Of a stretch of 64,000 bases of DNA, positions 16,981 through 24,792 are shown piece by piece. Within the stretch, counting starts at the first letter, position 1. Every line of letters starts with the position of its first letter. The notes beneath the pieces were generated by a model that saw only the letters and a program-made list of their open reading frames with translations, was not told the origin of the DNA and made no database searches. Position numbers and translations under genes: made by a program. This DNA is from CALMEC01 sp963706315 (GTDB lineage Bacteria > Actinomycetota > Thermoleophilia > Miltoncostaeales > Miltoncostaeaceae). The stretch is taken from NCBI GenBank assembly GCA_963706315.1, contig CAVPMA010000005.1, positions 275,767 to 339,766 of the forward strand, written 5' to 3'.

Positions 16981-18297
16981 GTGAGCGCGACCTCGCGAGC
17001 GAAGATCGAGCGGCTCTTCTGGCGCGCCGGGTTCGGGGCGCTGCCGGGCGAGGTCGACCGTCTTGCGCGGGCGGGGCTCGGCCCGGCCGTGGCCGGGCTC
17101 CTTCGTCCGCGCGGACCGCAGCTGCGGCGCGCGCCCGCCCCGCGCGTGGGCGGCCGGCCGATCGACCCGTTCAACGTCGACGGCCACGACGTGCTGTGGT
17201 GGCTCGACCGGATGGTCCGGGGCCGCCACCAGCTCGTCGAGCGAATGACGCTCAACTGGCACGATCACTTCGCGACGAGCAACGAGAAGGTCAACGACGC
17301 GAAGCTCATGCTCGCCCAGTACTGGACGATCCGCGGCCGGGCGCTGGGAAGCTTCCGGGCCCTTGCGCAGGCCATGCTTCGCGATCCGGCAATGCAGCGC
17401 TTCCTGGACCTCGAGAACAGCGACAAGGGCGACCCGAACGAGAACTTCGCCCGGGAGCTGTTCGAGCTCTTCACGCTCGGTGTCAACAACGGCTACACGG
17501 AGCACGACATCCGCGAGGCCGCCCGAGCCCTCACCGGGTTCACGTCCGCCGGAATTCCTCCGGTGTTCGGGTACGCGCCCGCCCGCCACGATGACGGCGT
17601 CAAGGTGATCTTCGGCAAGAGCGGCCGGTTTACGCCGGCGGACGTGGTGAACCTGGCGATCGATCACCCCGCCCACGCGCCCTACCTCTGCCGGAAGCTG
17701 TGGGGGTACTTCACGCCCCGGCCGTGTCCCCCGGCGACGCTGGCGAAGATGGTGCGCGCCTACCGGCGCTCCGGCACGCAGATCCGGCCGGTCCTTGGGA
17801 TCATCCTCACCCATCCCGCGCTGTACGCGGGCCTCGTCGAACCCGACCAGGTCAAGCCTCCGGCGGTCTTCCTGGCCGGAATGCTCCGAAAGACGGGCCA
17901 ATCGGTGGTTCTCGAGGACTGGCCGTCGATGTTGACCGACATGGGTCAGCGCCCCTTCGCGCCCCCGAACGTCAGCGGCTGGGAGCAGAACGAAGCGTGG
18001 CTCACGACGGCGACGATTCGCGCCCGATACCAGGCGGCGTCGCAGGTCATCCGCACGATGGACATCCGCGAGGGGTCGATCTCCGAGCGCCAGACGCCGG
18101 CCCAGGCCCTCGCATCGGCGAGGGCGGCGACGGGACGCCCATGGGTGGGTCCGCAGACCCGCTCGGCGCTGGCCCGCTACGCGCGGACGAGCGTCGCCAC
18201 CCGCGACGCGAAGTGGCAGCCGGAGCACTACTGGCCGGAGCGGCAGCGGATCCTGCGGCATATGCTCCTCGCCGGACCGGACGCGCAGGTGTGCTGA
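16981..18297 (+). CDS. DUF1800 family protein
   Basis: A 438-residue protein of the DUF1800 family: LFWRAGFGALPGEVDRL at the start, the central RMTLNWHDHFATS and LENSDKGDPNENFARELFELFTLGVNNGYTEHDIREAARALTGF, and PFAPPNVSGWEQNEAWL near the end are family hallmarks. Function is unproven; these proteins nearly always sit beside a DUF1501 gene, as here, where the stop overlaps the next start (ATGA). No signal peptide is evident. The start is GTG 16981, in a stop-start overlap with an upstream leader frame. Confidence 0.9.
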   Translation: MSATSRAKIERLFWRAGFGALPGEVDRLARAGLGPAVAGLLRPRGPQLRRAPAPRVGGRPIDPFNVDGHDVLWWLDRMVRGRHQLVERMTLNWHDHFATSNEKVNDAKLMLAQYWTIRGRALGSFRALAQAMLRDPAMQRFLDLENSDKGDPNENFARELFELFTLGVNNGYTEHDIREAARALTGFTSAGIPPVFGYAPARHDDGVKVIFGKSGRFTPADVVNLAIDHPAHAPYLCRKLWGYFTPRPCPPATLAKMVRAYRRSGTQIRPVLGIILTHPALYAGLVEPDQVKPPAVFLAGMLRKTGQSVVLEDWPSMLTDMGQRPFAPPNVSGWEQNEAWLTTATIRARYQAASQVIRTMDIREGSISERQTPAQALASARAATGRPWVGPQTRSALARYARTSVATRDAKWQPEHYWPERQRILRHMLLAGPDAQVC

Positions 18298-19697
18298 TGA
18301 GCGAGACGACCTCACGCGGATGCGAGGACTGGCACGTCTCCCGCCGCCGGATCGTGGAGCGCTCGGTCGACCACCTGCTGGACCTGCCGGAGCAGGCCCT
18401 CGTCGACGGCCCGGCGGCCGCGGCGGCAGAGCTCGCTCGAGCCGGGCTCACGCGACGGCGGCTCCTCGCCGCCGCCGGCGGGCTCACGATCGCATGCGCG
18501 GCGGCGCCGCGGTTCGGCGCGCGGGGGCTCCTGGAGGCGGCGGCGGCGGAGGCGGCGGAGGCGCCCGACGCGAGAATCCTCGTGTCGCTCTACCTCGACG
18601 GCGGAAACGACGGGCTCAACACGCTGGTGCCGGTCGGTGACGCGCGCTACCGGCAGCTGCGTGCGCGGATCGGAATCGACCCGGCGACCACGCTCGCCGT
18701 GCCAGGCCACCCCGAGTTCGGCTGGCACCCGTCGCTCGCAGGGCTGAAGCAGCTCTACGACGCCGGCAAGGTCGCCGTCCTTCCGGCGGTGGACTACGCG
18801 AACCCTGACCAGTCCCACTTCAACTCCCAGATCTTCTGGCGCACCGGCGTGGTGGGCGCATCCGCCGACCGGACCGGCTGGCTCGGCCGCACGATCGACG
18901 TCATCGGCGGCTCGGACAACGCGCTTCAGGCGGTCAGCATCGGGACGAGCCTCGACCCGATCCTGCTGGCGAAGCGCGCACCGGTCGCCACCATCTTCGA
19001 CCCCGGCACCTTCGGGTTCGCGATCCCGGGGGTGCCGCCACGACGGGACGGCCCGGCGCTGCGTCCGTACCGCGGGGCGTTGCACGGAGCCCGCTCACCC
19101 GCCCGCAGAGCCGCCCAGCGGGCGTATCGCGACGCAATCGGCATGTTCGACCGGCTCGGGGGGCTGCGGGCCGAGGGTGCCAACGTCCCGCCCACGCCGG
19201 TGGCGTACCCCGACGAGCCCCTGGGGCGCGGGTTGCGGAACCTCGCGCGCATCCTCGGCGCGGGGTTCGGCACCCGGATCGCGACGATCAGCCAGTCGGG
19301 CTACGACACGCACGACGCCCAGCGCGCCGAGCACGCCGGGCTGCTCGCGACGCTCTCGGGATCGCTGGTCGCATGGCAGGCCGATCTCGACGCCCGCGGA
19401 CTCGCCGACCGCGTGCTGACGGTCGTGTGGAGCGAGTTCGGCCGCCGAGGCCAGGACAACGACGCGCTCGGCTCCGATCACGGTGCCGGCGGGTGCGTTC
19501 TGGTCGTCGGCAACCATTCGAACGGCGGCATCCGCTCAGAGTTCCCCGGCCTCGCGAGCCTCGACGACGACGGCAACCTCCGGGTCACCACCGAGTTCCG
19601 GACCCTGTACGCGACCCTCCTCGAGTCATGGCTCGGCGTCGAGGCCGGGCGGGTGCTGCCCGGCGTCACGGCCCAGCGGCTGGCGCTGATCAAGTGA
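18297..19697 (+). CDS. DUF1501 family protein, Tat substrate
   Basis: A 466-residue protein with a twin-arginine-type segment well inside the N-terminus (LTRRRLLAAAGGLTIACAAA, about residues 56-75), then an alkaline-phosphatase-like core: LVSLYLDGGNDGLNTLVPV, DYANPDQSHFNSQIFW, SQSGYDTHDAQRAEHAG and VWSEFGRRGQDNDALGSDHGAGG. Such DUF1501 proteins resemble sulfatase/phosphatase folds and are exported folded. The ATG at 18297 overlaps the DUF1800 stop by one base (TGATGA), so the two are translationally coupled. Joint function unknown; a cell-envelope role is likely. Confidence 0.9.
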   Translation: MSETTSRGCEDWHVSRRRIVERSVDHLLDLPEQALVDGPAAAAAELARAGLTRRRLLAAAGGLTIACAAAPRFGARGLLEAAAAEAAEAPDARILVSLYLDGGNDGLNTLVPVGDARYRQLRARIGIDPATTLAVPGHPEFGWHPSLAGLKQLYDAGKVAVLPAVDYANPDQSHFNSQIFWRTGVVGASADRTGWLGRTIDVIGGSDNALQAVSIGTSLDPILLAKRAPVATIFDPGTFGFAIPGVPPRRDGPALRPYRGALHGARSPARRAAQRAYRDAIGMFDRLGGLRAEGANVPPTPVAYPDEPLGRGLRNLARILGAGFGTRIATISQSGYDTHDAQRAEHAGLLATLSGSLVAWQADLDARGLADRVLTVVWSEFGRRGQDNDALGSDHGAGGCVLVVGNHSNGGIRSEFPGLASLDDDGNLRVTTEFRTLYATLLESWLGVEAGRVLPGVTAQRLALIK

Positions 19698-19725
19698 CCG
19701 TCGGGAGCGCGGGCGCTCCCGACGG
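19698..19725. terminator. Perfect hairpin terminator
   Basis: Twelve-base perfect arms CCGTCGGGAGCG (19698-19709) and CGCTCCCGACGG (19714-19725) around CGGG begin directly after the DUF1501 stop and precede the convergent mtnP stop. No T-run. It likely ends both transcripts. Confidence 0.75.
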
Positions 19726-19756
19726 CTGGCACGTGAGGGGCCGCGGCCCGGCTTGC

Positions 19757-20551
19757 CTACCGCGCCCCCTGCAGGGCGTTCGCGGCATGCGGGTCGGGCT
19801 CGGCCGGGACCTTCGGGATCACGTGGAAGAGCAGGTCCCTGAGCTTCTCGTTGTTCGCGTTGAACGTCGCGACGACCTCCGCGTGGGTGACCGGCGGGAC
19901 GCCCTCCACCCCGACGTCGTAGTCGGTGATCAGGGAGATGTTCGCGTATGCGATCTCGAGCTCCCGGGCGAGGAACCCCTCCGGGTAGGCCGTCATGTTG
20001 ATGACCTCCCATCCCGCGGACGCGAACCACTTGCTCTCCGCTCGCGTCGAGAACCGAGGGCCCTGGATGACGACGATCGTTCCCTGCTCGTGCACGGTGA
20101 TGTCGAGGTCCTTGCAGCCGTCGACCAGGAGCTGGCGGAGCACCGGGCTGTACGGGTCGGCGGCGCTGACATGCGTGGTGATCGGGCCGTCGTAGAAGGT
20201 GTCGCGCCGGCCGGTGGTGCGGTCCACGAACTGGTCGCACACCACGAAGTCCCCGATCTCGACGTTCGGCTGGAGGCTGCCGCACGCGCAGGGCCCGAAG
20301 ATCCAGCTGACGCCGACCTCCTTCATCGCCCAGAGGTTCGCCCGGTAGTTGATCGCATGCGCCGGGTATTCGTGGTCGACCCCGTGACGCGGCAGGAAGG
20401 CGACGCGCCGTCCACCGAGCTCCCCGATGAACAGCCTCGACGAGGGGATGCCGTACGGCGTGTCGATCGCGACCGCCTCGACGTCCTCCAGGAACGAATA
20501 GAACCCCGACCCTCCGAACACACCGATCTCGGCATCCGCCACAGCCCGCAC
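19757..20551 (-). CDS. mtnP: S-methyl-5-prime-thioadenosine phosphorylase
   Basis: A 264-residue purine-nucleoside phosphorylase-family enzyme that splits methylthioadenosine into adenine and methylthioribose-1-phosphate in methionine salvage. Motifs: AEIGVFGGSGFYSF at the start, LPRHGVDHEYPAHAINYRAN (phosphate and nucleoside site), GSLQPNVEIGDFVVCDQFVDRT and VIQGPRFSTRAESKWF, with INMTAYPEGFLARELE typical of MtnP rather than guanosine-specific enzymes. The start is GTG 20549-20551; TAGGTT lies 22 bases upstream. It stands alone, not in a methionine operon. Confidence 0.92.
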   Translation of the reverse strand: MRAVADAEIGVFGGSGFYSFLEDVEAVAIDTPYGIPSSRLFIGELGGRRVAFLPRHGVDHEYPAHAINYRANLWAMKEVGVSWIFGPCACGSLQPNVEIGDFVVCDQFVDRTTGRRDTFYDGPITTHVSAADPYSPVLRQLLVDGCKDLDITVHEQGTIVVIQGPRFSTRAESKWFASAGWEVINMTAYPEGFLARELEIAYANISLITDYDVGVEGVPPVTHAEVVATFNANNEKLRDLLFHVIPKVPAEPDPHAANALQGAR

Positions 20552-20579
20552 CTTTCGTTCGTTGACGGGCGGGAACCTA

Positions 20580-20608
20580 CCCGCCGGCGCGACGTGCGCG
20601 CCGGCGGG
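20580..20608. terminator. GC hairpin, likely terminator of the upstream GCS2-DUF1844 operon
   Basis: CCCGCCGGCGCG (20580-20591) pairs perfectly with CGCGCCGGCGGG (20597-20608) around ACGTG. It lies 135 bases beyond the stop at 20743 and just upstream of the mtnP promoter (TAGGTT, 20579-20574). The stretch 20609-20742 holds nothing else I can identify. Confidence 0.55.
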
Positions 20609-20742
20609 CGAACCTCAGCGGATCGACGAGGCCGAGGAACCGTGCATCCCTGGATCCGTGGCGGGCGCCCCCACGACCCCCTCTACCTGAGCCCCAGCGG
20701 CGGCGGCGCGGGGCGCGCCACACCAGCGGTGCCCGCTGACGC

Positions 20743-21189
20743 CTAGTCGCTCGGAGTCCAGATGCGCGAGCCGTCACCCGGTTCGTCGCCACCCGGCGTC
20801 CACAGCCCACTGCCCTCTGACCCGGCCGACTCCGCCGCGTCGGCGTCGGCGCCCGCCTGCCGGGCGGCCTCCGCTTCGGTCTCGCGGGCGTACAGCAGCT
20901 GGAGCTGGGCGAGCGGCTCGCGGAACGGCCGTGCCTGGGCGGCTCCCAGCTCCTCGTCCGCGACCGCGATCAGGGCTCGGAGCACCTCAATCGCCAGCCG
21001 GGCCTGGCCGAGGTCGCGGTGCGCCTCCCGCTCCGGGCCGTATCCCAGCCGGACGCCGGCCAGGTCGGTGAACGTACCCATGGTCTGGAAGAGGATGTCG
21101 CGCACCGGAGCCGCCGCGAGGGCCCGCGCCATCTCCTGCACGAGCTCGTCGGCAGTCGGCTCGCCGGCGCGATCCTGCGGCTCGCTCAT
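20743..21189 (-). CDS. DUF1844-like small protein
   Basis: A 148-residue acidic, helical protein. The centre (ILFQTMGTFTDLAGVRLG, AHRDLGQARLAIEVLRALIAV, LAQLQLLYARET) matches the three-helix layout of DUF1844, where an N-terminal helix is followed by an ARxxIxxL helix. The C-terminal 40 residues are low complexity and end with two W-T-P motifs (LWTPGGDEP, IWTPSD), perhaps short binding motifs. The start ATG overlaps the stop of the GCS2 gene (ATGA), so they are co-translated. No catalytic residues seen; role unknown. Confidence 0.7.
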   Translation of the reverse strand: MSEPQDRAGEPTADELVQEMARALAAAPVRDILFQTMGTFTDLAGVRLGYGPEREAHRDLGQARLAIEVLRALIAVADEELGAAQARPFREPLAQLQLLYARETEAEAARQAGADADAAESAGSEGSGLWTPGGDEPGDGSRIWTPSD

Positions 21190-22388
21190 GCCGTCACCGC
21201 TCCGAGCACGCCGAGGACCTCCTCCGCCGAGCGGCGGGTTCGCTCCACGATCTCGGCGTGCAACACGGCCGGGTCGGCAAGCTCCGCGAAGCGGGCGATC
21301 TGCCACATCGCGCCGTTGCCTCCCGCGAGCATCACCGGGATCCGGGCAAGGAACGGCGTCAGGCCGAGGTCGTCGTGCGTCGACTCGCTCCACCGAAGCA
21401 GATCCTCGATCGCCACGCTCGTCGGCCTGTCGACGCCGCGATCCAGCTCGATCATGCGGCCCTCGAGGCCAGAGCGGATCGCCCGCCACATGTTCTCCTC
21501 GATCAGTCGTCCTGGGTGCGCCGGCAGCGGACGGCCGGCGTCGTAGTCGCGGCAGAACGCCGCGATGCACGCCTTCACGAGCGCCGCGACCGCGAGGGCG
21601 TCCGCCATCTCGGTCTGGCCGTCGCAGATACGCAGCTCGAGGGTGCCGAAGCTGTGATGGGGCCGGACGCTCCACCAGATCTGGGTGCTCTCGATAATCG
21701 ACCCGGTGCGCTCCAGCAGGTCGACGAACGCCGCGTACTCGTCCCAGTCGCGGAACGCATCCGGGACACCGCAGCGCGGGAAGCTCTTGGTGAACACCTG
21801 GGTGCGCGTCGAATGAAGTCGCGTCGCCCGCCCCCGGAAGACGGCGCTGTTCGCCGAGAGGGCCAGGAGCTCCGGGAGCACGCTGCGAAGGGCGCCGGTG
21901 ACCGCGATCGCCCGGTCCGCGCCGCGCACCCCGCAGTGCAGGTGGATCGACCAGGTGTTGTTGGTCCACGCCACGTACCCGAGGCCCTCCTCGACCAGGC
22001 GGTAGTGGGGCGTGTCGATGATGCGCTGGTCCTCCCACGTGCTGAACGGGTGAACACCGCTCACCCCGAGGGCGAGTCCGAGGCGCTCGGCGAGCGCGAT
22101 CGTCGCCAGCCGCCCCTCCACCAGGTCGCGTGCGGCCGCCGCGAAGCTCTCGTGCCTGTTGGTGCGGTACTCCACCTCGCTCGCGATCAGCTCGCCGGCG
22201 AGGCGCTCCCGAAGGACGGGATCGGCGGCGTCAACGACGTCCTCGAATCGGTTGACGAGCGCGAACGTCTCGGGGTCGAGGATCTGGTACTCCTCCTCGA
22301 TGCCGACGGTGAAGTCCGTCGACGCGTCGAACAGTTCACGGACTCCGGCGAGGATGCTCGAGGCCCCGTGGTCGTGGGTCGCGGACAC
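21186..22388 (-). CDS. Glutamate-cysteine ligase GCS2 family (YbdK-type carboxylate-amine ligase)
   Basis: A 400-residue ATP-dependent ligase of the GCS2 family. Motifs: TVGIEEEYQILDPET (metal-binding glutamates), SEVEYRTNRHESFAAA, GVHPFSTWEDQRIIDTPHY, NTWSIHLHCGV and STQIWWSVRPHHSFGTLELRICD. Members join a carboxylate to an amine, as in gamma-glutamylcysteine formation, but many actinobacterial paralogues have unknown substrates. I choose GTG 22386-22388 because TACACT lies 8 nt upstream (leaderless); TTG 22406 is a longer option. It is followed by the DUF1844-like gene. Confidence 0.85.
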   Translation of the reverse strand: MSATHDHGASSILAGVRELFDASTDFTVGIEEEYQILDPETFALVNRFEDVVDAADPVLRERLAGELIASEVEYRTNRHESFAAAARDLVEGRLATIALAERLGLALGVSGVHPFSTWEDQRIIDTPHYRLVEEGLGYVAWTNNTWSIHLHCGVRGADRAIAVTGALRSVLPELLALSANSAVFRGRATRLHSTRTQVFTKSFPRCGVPDAFRDWDEYAAFVDLLERTGSIIESTQIWWSVRPHHSFGTLELRICDGQTEMADALAVAALVKACIAAFCRDYDAGRPLPAHPGRLIEENMWRAIRSGLEGRMIELDRGVDRPTSVAIEDLLRWSESTHDDLGLTPFLARIPVMLAGGNGAMWQIARFAELADPAVLHAEIVERTRRSAEEVLGVLGAVTA

Positions 22389-22495
22389 GGGGAGTGAGTG
22401 TAGCAACGGGCTTTCCGGCCAGACCCAACCGCGGCCGGGAGAATCCGGTGGGATAGGCGGATGCCCCGGACGCTCCCCATCGATCGTGGGCTCGC

Positions 22496-23128
22496 TTGAG
22501 CGGCAACCTCGCCCTCGAGATCCTCGGATACGTCGCGTCCGCGCTCATCGCGATCTCGTTGATGATGCGGTCGATCGTCAGGCTGCGCTGGATCAACCTG
22601 ATCGGCTCGGTGTGCTTCACGATCTACGGGGTCCCGATCGAGGCGTACCCGGTCGCTGTGGTCAACCTCGCGATCGTCTTCATCAACGTCTACTTCCTGG
22701 TGAACATGCGGCGCGCGAAGGAGGCGTTCGCCGTGATCGAGATGGGGCCGGAGTCGGCGTACCTTCACGAGTTCCTGAGCTTCCACGGTGCCGACATCCG
22801 GAGCTTCCAGCCCGGCTTCGCGTTCACGGAGCGTCCCGGCCAGCACGTCTTCGTCGTGCTGCGCGACCTGGTGCCCGCCGGGGTCGTCGTGACCGAGCCG
22901 CGGGACGAGCCGAGGCGCGCGTGGGTCTCGCTCGACGACGTGACGCCCGCCTACCGGGACTTCAAGATCGGCGACTACCTGTTCAACCACCGTCGCGACC
23001 TCTTCAGGGGTGCCGGCTTCGACCGCCTCGAAACGGCCGCCGGCACCCCGGCCCATGCGCGCTACCTGCAGCGGGTGGGGTTCCGCCGCCGGGGCGAGAC
23101 GTTCCTGCTCGACCTCGTCCCCGGCTGA
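22496..23128 (+). CDS. Fusion of YgjV-like membrane domain and GNAT-like domain
   Basis: A 210-residue protein. Residues 5-78 are three or four transmembrane helices matching the YgjV family (LEILGYVASALIAISLMMRSIVRLRWINLIG, YGVPIEAYPVAVVNLAIVFINVYFLVN). Residues 85-210 look like a cytoplasmic GNAT-like unit: FVVLRDLVPAGVVVTEPRDE, YRDFKIGDYLF, AGFDRLETAAGTPAHARYLQRVGFRR. The start is TTG 22496; the upstream region shared with the divergent GCS2 gene is 107 bases. Acetyl-CoA use is plausible but no complete pyrophosphate loop is visible. Confidence 0.7.
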   Translation: MSGNLALEILGYVASALIAISLMMRSIVRLRWINLIGSVCFTIYGVPIEAYPVAVVNLAIVFINVYFLVNMRRAKEAFAVIEMGPESAYLHEFLSFHGADIRSFQPGFAFTERPGQHVFVVLRDLVPAGVVVTEPRDEPRRAWVSLDDVTPAYRDFKIGDYLFNHRRDLFRGAGFDRLETAAGTPAHARYLQRVGFRRRGETFLLDLVPG

Positions 23129-23144
23129 CACGACCACGGCACGG

Positions 23145-23558
23145 CTACATCTGGATCATGCGGATCTGGTTGCCGGACGGGTCGCGGAACGCGGCGTCGA
23201 GTCCGTACGGCTGCTGGGTCGGCTCCTGCGAGAACTCGACGCCCCGGCCCGTGAGGTCCTCGAAGGTCGACTGGCAGTCGTCTGTCGTGAAGAACAGGCC
23301 GCCGGCGGCGCCCTTCGCCACCAGCTCGTTGAGCTTCGCGGCGGTGTCGGCGTCGAACACGGGGGGACCGGGCACGCTCATGAGCGCGACGGCGATGTCG
23401 GGCTGGTTCTGCGGGCCGACGGTGAGCCACCGGAAGTTGCCCATCTCGGCGAGCGTCACGTCGTCGCGCAGCTCCAGCCCGAGCTTGTCGGTGTAGAAGG
23501 CGAGCGCCTCGTCCTGGTCGTGGACCCACAGCGTGACGTGGGTGAGTTGCTTGAGCAT
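23145..23558 (-). CDS. VOC family protein
   Basis: A 137-residue glyoxalase/extradiol-dioxygenase-fold protein: LTHVTLWVHDQDEALAFYTDKLGLELR opens the first module and FRDPSGNQIRMIQM closes the second with the metal-ligand pattern. The start is ATG 23556-23558 with GGGAGA 5 nt upstream. It lies 41 bases downstream of an AraC regulator gene on the same strand, a frequent actinobacterial pair in which the regulator controls the VOC gene. Substrate unknown. Confidence 0.85.
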   Translation of the reverse strand: MLKQLTHVTLWVHDQDEALAFYTDKLGLELRDDVTLAEMGNFRWLTVGPQNQPDIAVALMSVPGPPVFDADTAAKLNELVAKGAAGGLFFTTDDCQSTFEDLTGRGVEFSQEPTQQPYGLDAAFRDPSGNQIRMIQM

Positions 23559-23599
23559 CGTGTCTCCCGTTCCCTCTGCGTTGACGGTCGACAGCGACG

Positions 23600-24046
23600 C
23601 TAGCCCGGCGCGGCGGCGGTGTCTTCTCCAAACGTGCTGGATTGGGGGCGGGCCCAGGCGCGCAGCACGCAGGTCGGGATCCGCGCGCGGTCGATTGCCG
23701 GCGGATACGCCGCCCGGTAGGCCGTCGGCGACATCCCGTACGTACGGCCGAAGCGGGACGTGAACGAGCCGACGCTGGTCAGTCCGACCGCGAGGCAGAT
23801 CTCGGCGACGCTGCGGTCGGTCGTGCGGAGCAGCGCGGCCGCGCGCTCCATCCGCCGCGTGAGGAGGTACTGGTGCGGCGGCTCCCCGAAGGCACGCCGG
23901 AACTCCCGGCTGAAGTGCGCGGGCGAGAGGCGCGCGGCGCGGGCGAGGGTCGCGATGTCGAGCGGCTCGCGGTAGCGCGCGTCGATGAGGTCTCTGGCGC
24001 GGAGGAGGTGGCGGGCCGCGGGGACGGGGGTTGCGGTGATCGCCAC
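23600..24046 (-). CDS. AraC family transcriptional regulator (DNA-binding domain only)
   Basis: A 148-residue protein that is almost only the double helix-turn-helix of AraC regulators (residues 15-113): REPLDIATLARAARLSPAHFSREFRRAFG, then RSVAEICLAVGLTSVGSFTSRFGRTYGMSPTAYRA. There is no N-terminal effector domain, so it may sense nothing itself or use its short C-terminal tail. It is 22 bases behind rex and 41 bases before the VOC gene, forming a possible rex-araC-VOC transcript. Confidence 0.88.
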   Translation of the reverse strand: MAITATPVPAARHLLRARDLIDARYREPLDIATLARAARLSPAHFSREFRRAFGEPPHQYLLTRRMERAAALLRTTDRSVAEICLAVGLTSVGSFTSRFGRTYGMSPTAYRAAYPPAIDRARIPTCVLRAWARPQSSTFGEDTAAAPG

Positions 24047-24067
24047 GGTCGCGCCTCCCGAGCGGGA

Positions 24068-24694
24068 CTACGTGAGGTAGAAGTACAGTGCGTACAGGAG
24101 CTCGACCGCGGGGCTCGAGGTGTGGACCGTCACGTCGGAGGGCACCGACAGCAGGGCGTCCGAGTAGTTGAAGATGATCTTCACGCCTGAGGCCACGAGG
24201 TCGTCGGCGACCATCTGCGCCGCATGGCCGGGGACGGCGAGCACGCCCACCATGATCCCGTCGCCGGACGCAATGACCTGTGGCAGCTCGGAGTAATGAC
24301 GTACGGAGAGGTCGCCGATCCGCAGGCCCACCTTGTCGGGATCGACGTCGAAGATCGCGGAGATCCGGAAGCCGTGGTCGGCGAAGACCCCGCTGCTCGC
24401 GATCGCCTGCCCGAGGTTGCCCGACCCGAACAGCGCGATGTTGTGCTGGCCGGACGTTCGGAGGATCTTCCTGATCTGACCGATCAGGATATCGATGTCG
24501 TAGCCGACGCCGCGCTTGCCGAACTTGCCGAAGCCTGAGAGGTCGCGGCGAATCTGTGTGGGGTTGACGTTGGTGTACTCGGAGATCGCCTGCGACGAGA
24601 TGGAGCTCTTCCCCATCTTCTTCGCCTGTGTGAGCACCTGCAGATACCGCGACAGTCGCGCAGCGACGCCGAGCGTGAGCCGATCCTGAGCCAA
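24068..24694 (-). CDS. rex: Redox-sensing transcriptional repressor Rex
   Basis: A 208-residue winged-helix plus Rossmann protein that senses the NADH/NAD+ ratio. The DNA-binding part (SSISSQAISEYTNVNPTQIRRDLSGFGKFGKRGVGYD, residues 30-67) and the nucleotide-binding loop (NIALFGSGNLGQAIAS) are complete, and the C-terminal swap helix ends at FYLT. The start is TTG at 24692-24694 with a GGTGAGGG leader. A Rex operator lies 34 bases upstream of the start, implying autoregulation. It is the first gene of a possible rex-araC-VOC transcript. Confidence 0.95.
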   Translation of the reverse strand: MAQDRLTLGVAARLSRYLQVLTQAKKMGKSSISSQAISEYTNVNPTQIRRDLSGFGKFGKRGVGYDIDILIGQIRKILRTSGQHNIALFGSGNLGQAIASSGVFADHGFRISAIFDVDPDKVGLRIGDLSVRHYSELPQVIASGDGIMVGVLAVPGHAAQMVADDLVASGVKIIFNYSDALLSVPSDVTVHTSSPAVELLYALYFYLT

Positions 24695-24727
24695 CCCTCA
24701 CCTTCCCCGACCGCCGTGCCGGCGGGA

Positions 24728-24745
24728 TTGTGCCGTCGCTCACAA
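24728..24745. promoter_or_regulatory. Rex operator (ROP box) upstream of rex
   Basis: TTGTGCCGTCGCTCACAA (18 bases) matches the Rex consensus TTGTG-N8-CACAA exactly. On the minus strand it follows a -10-like GATAGT, so bound Rex would block its own promoter. Match seen in sequence; binding is inferred from the family. Confidence 0.8.
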
Positions 24746-24792
24746 ACTATCAGCACGGGTGAAACGCGCAAGCCCGGCGCCGGTGAGCCCAC

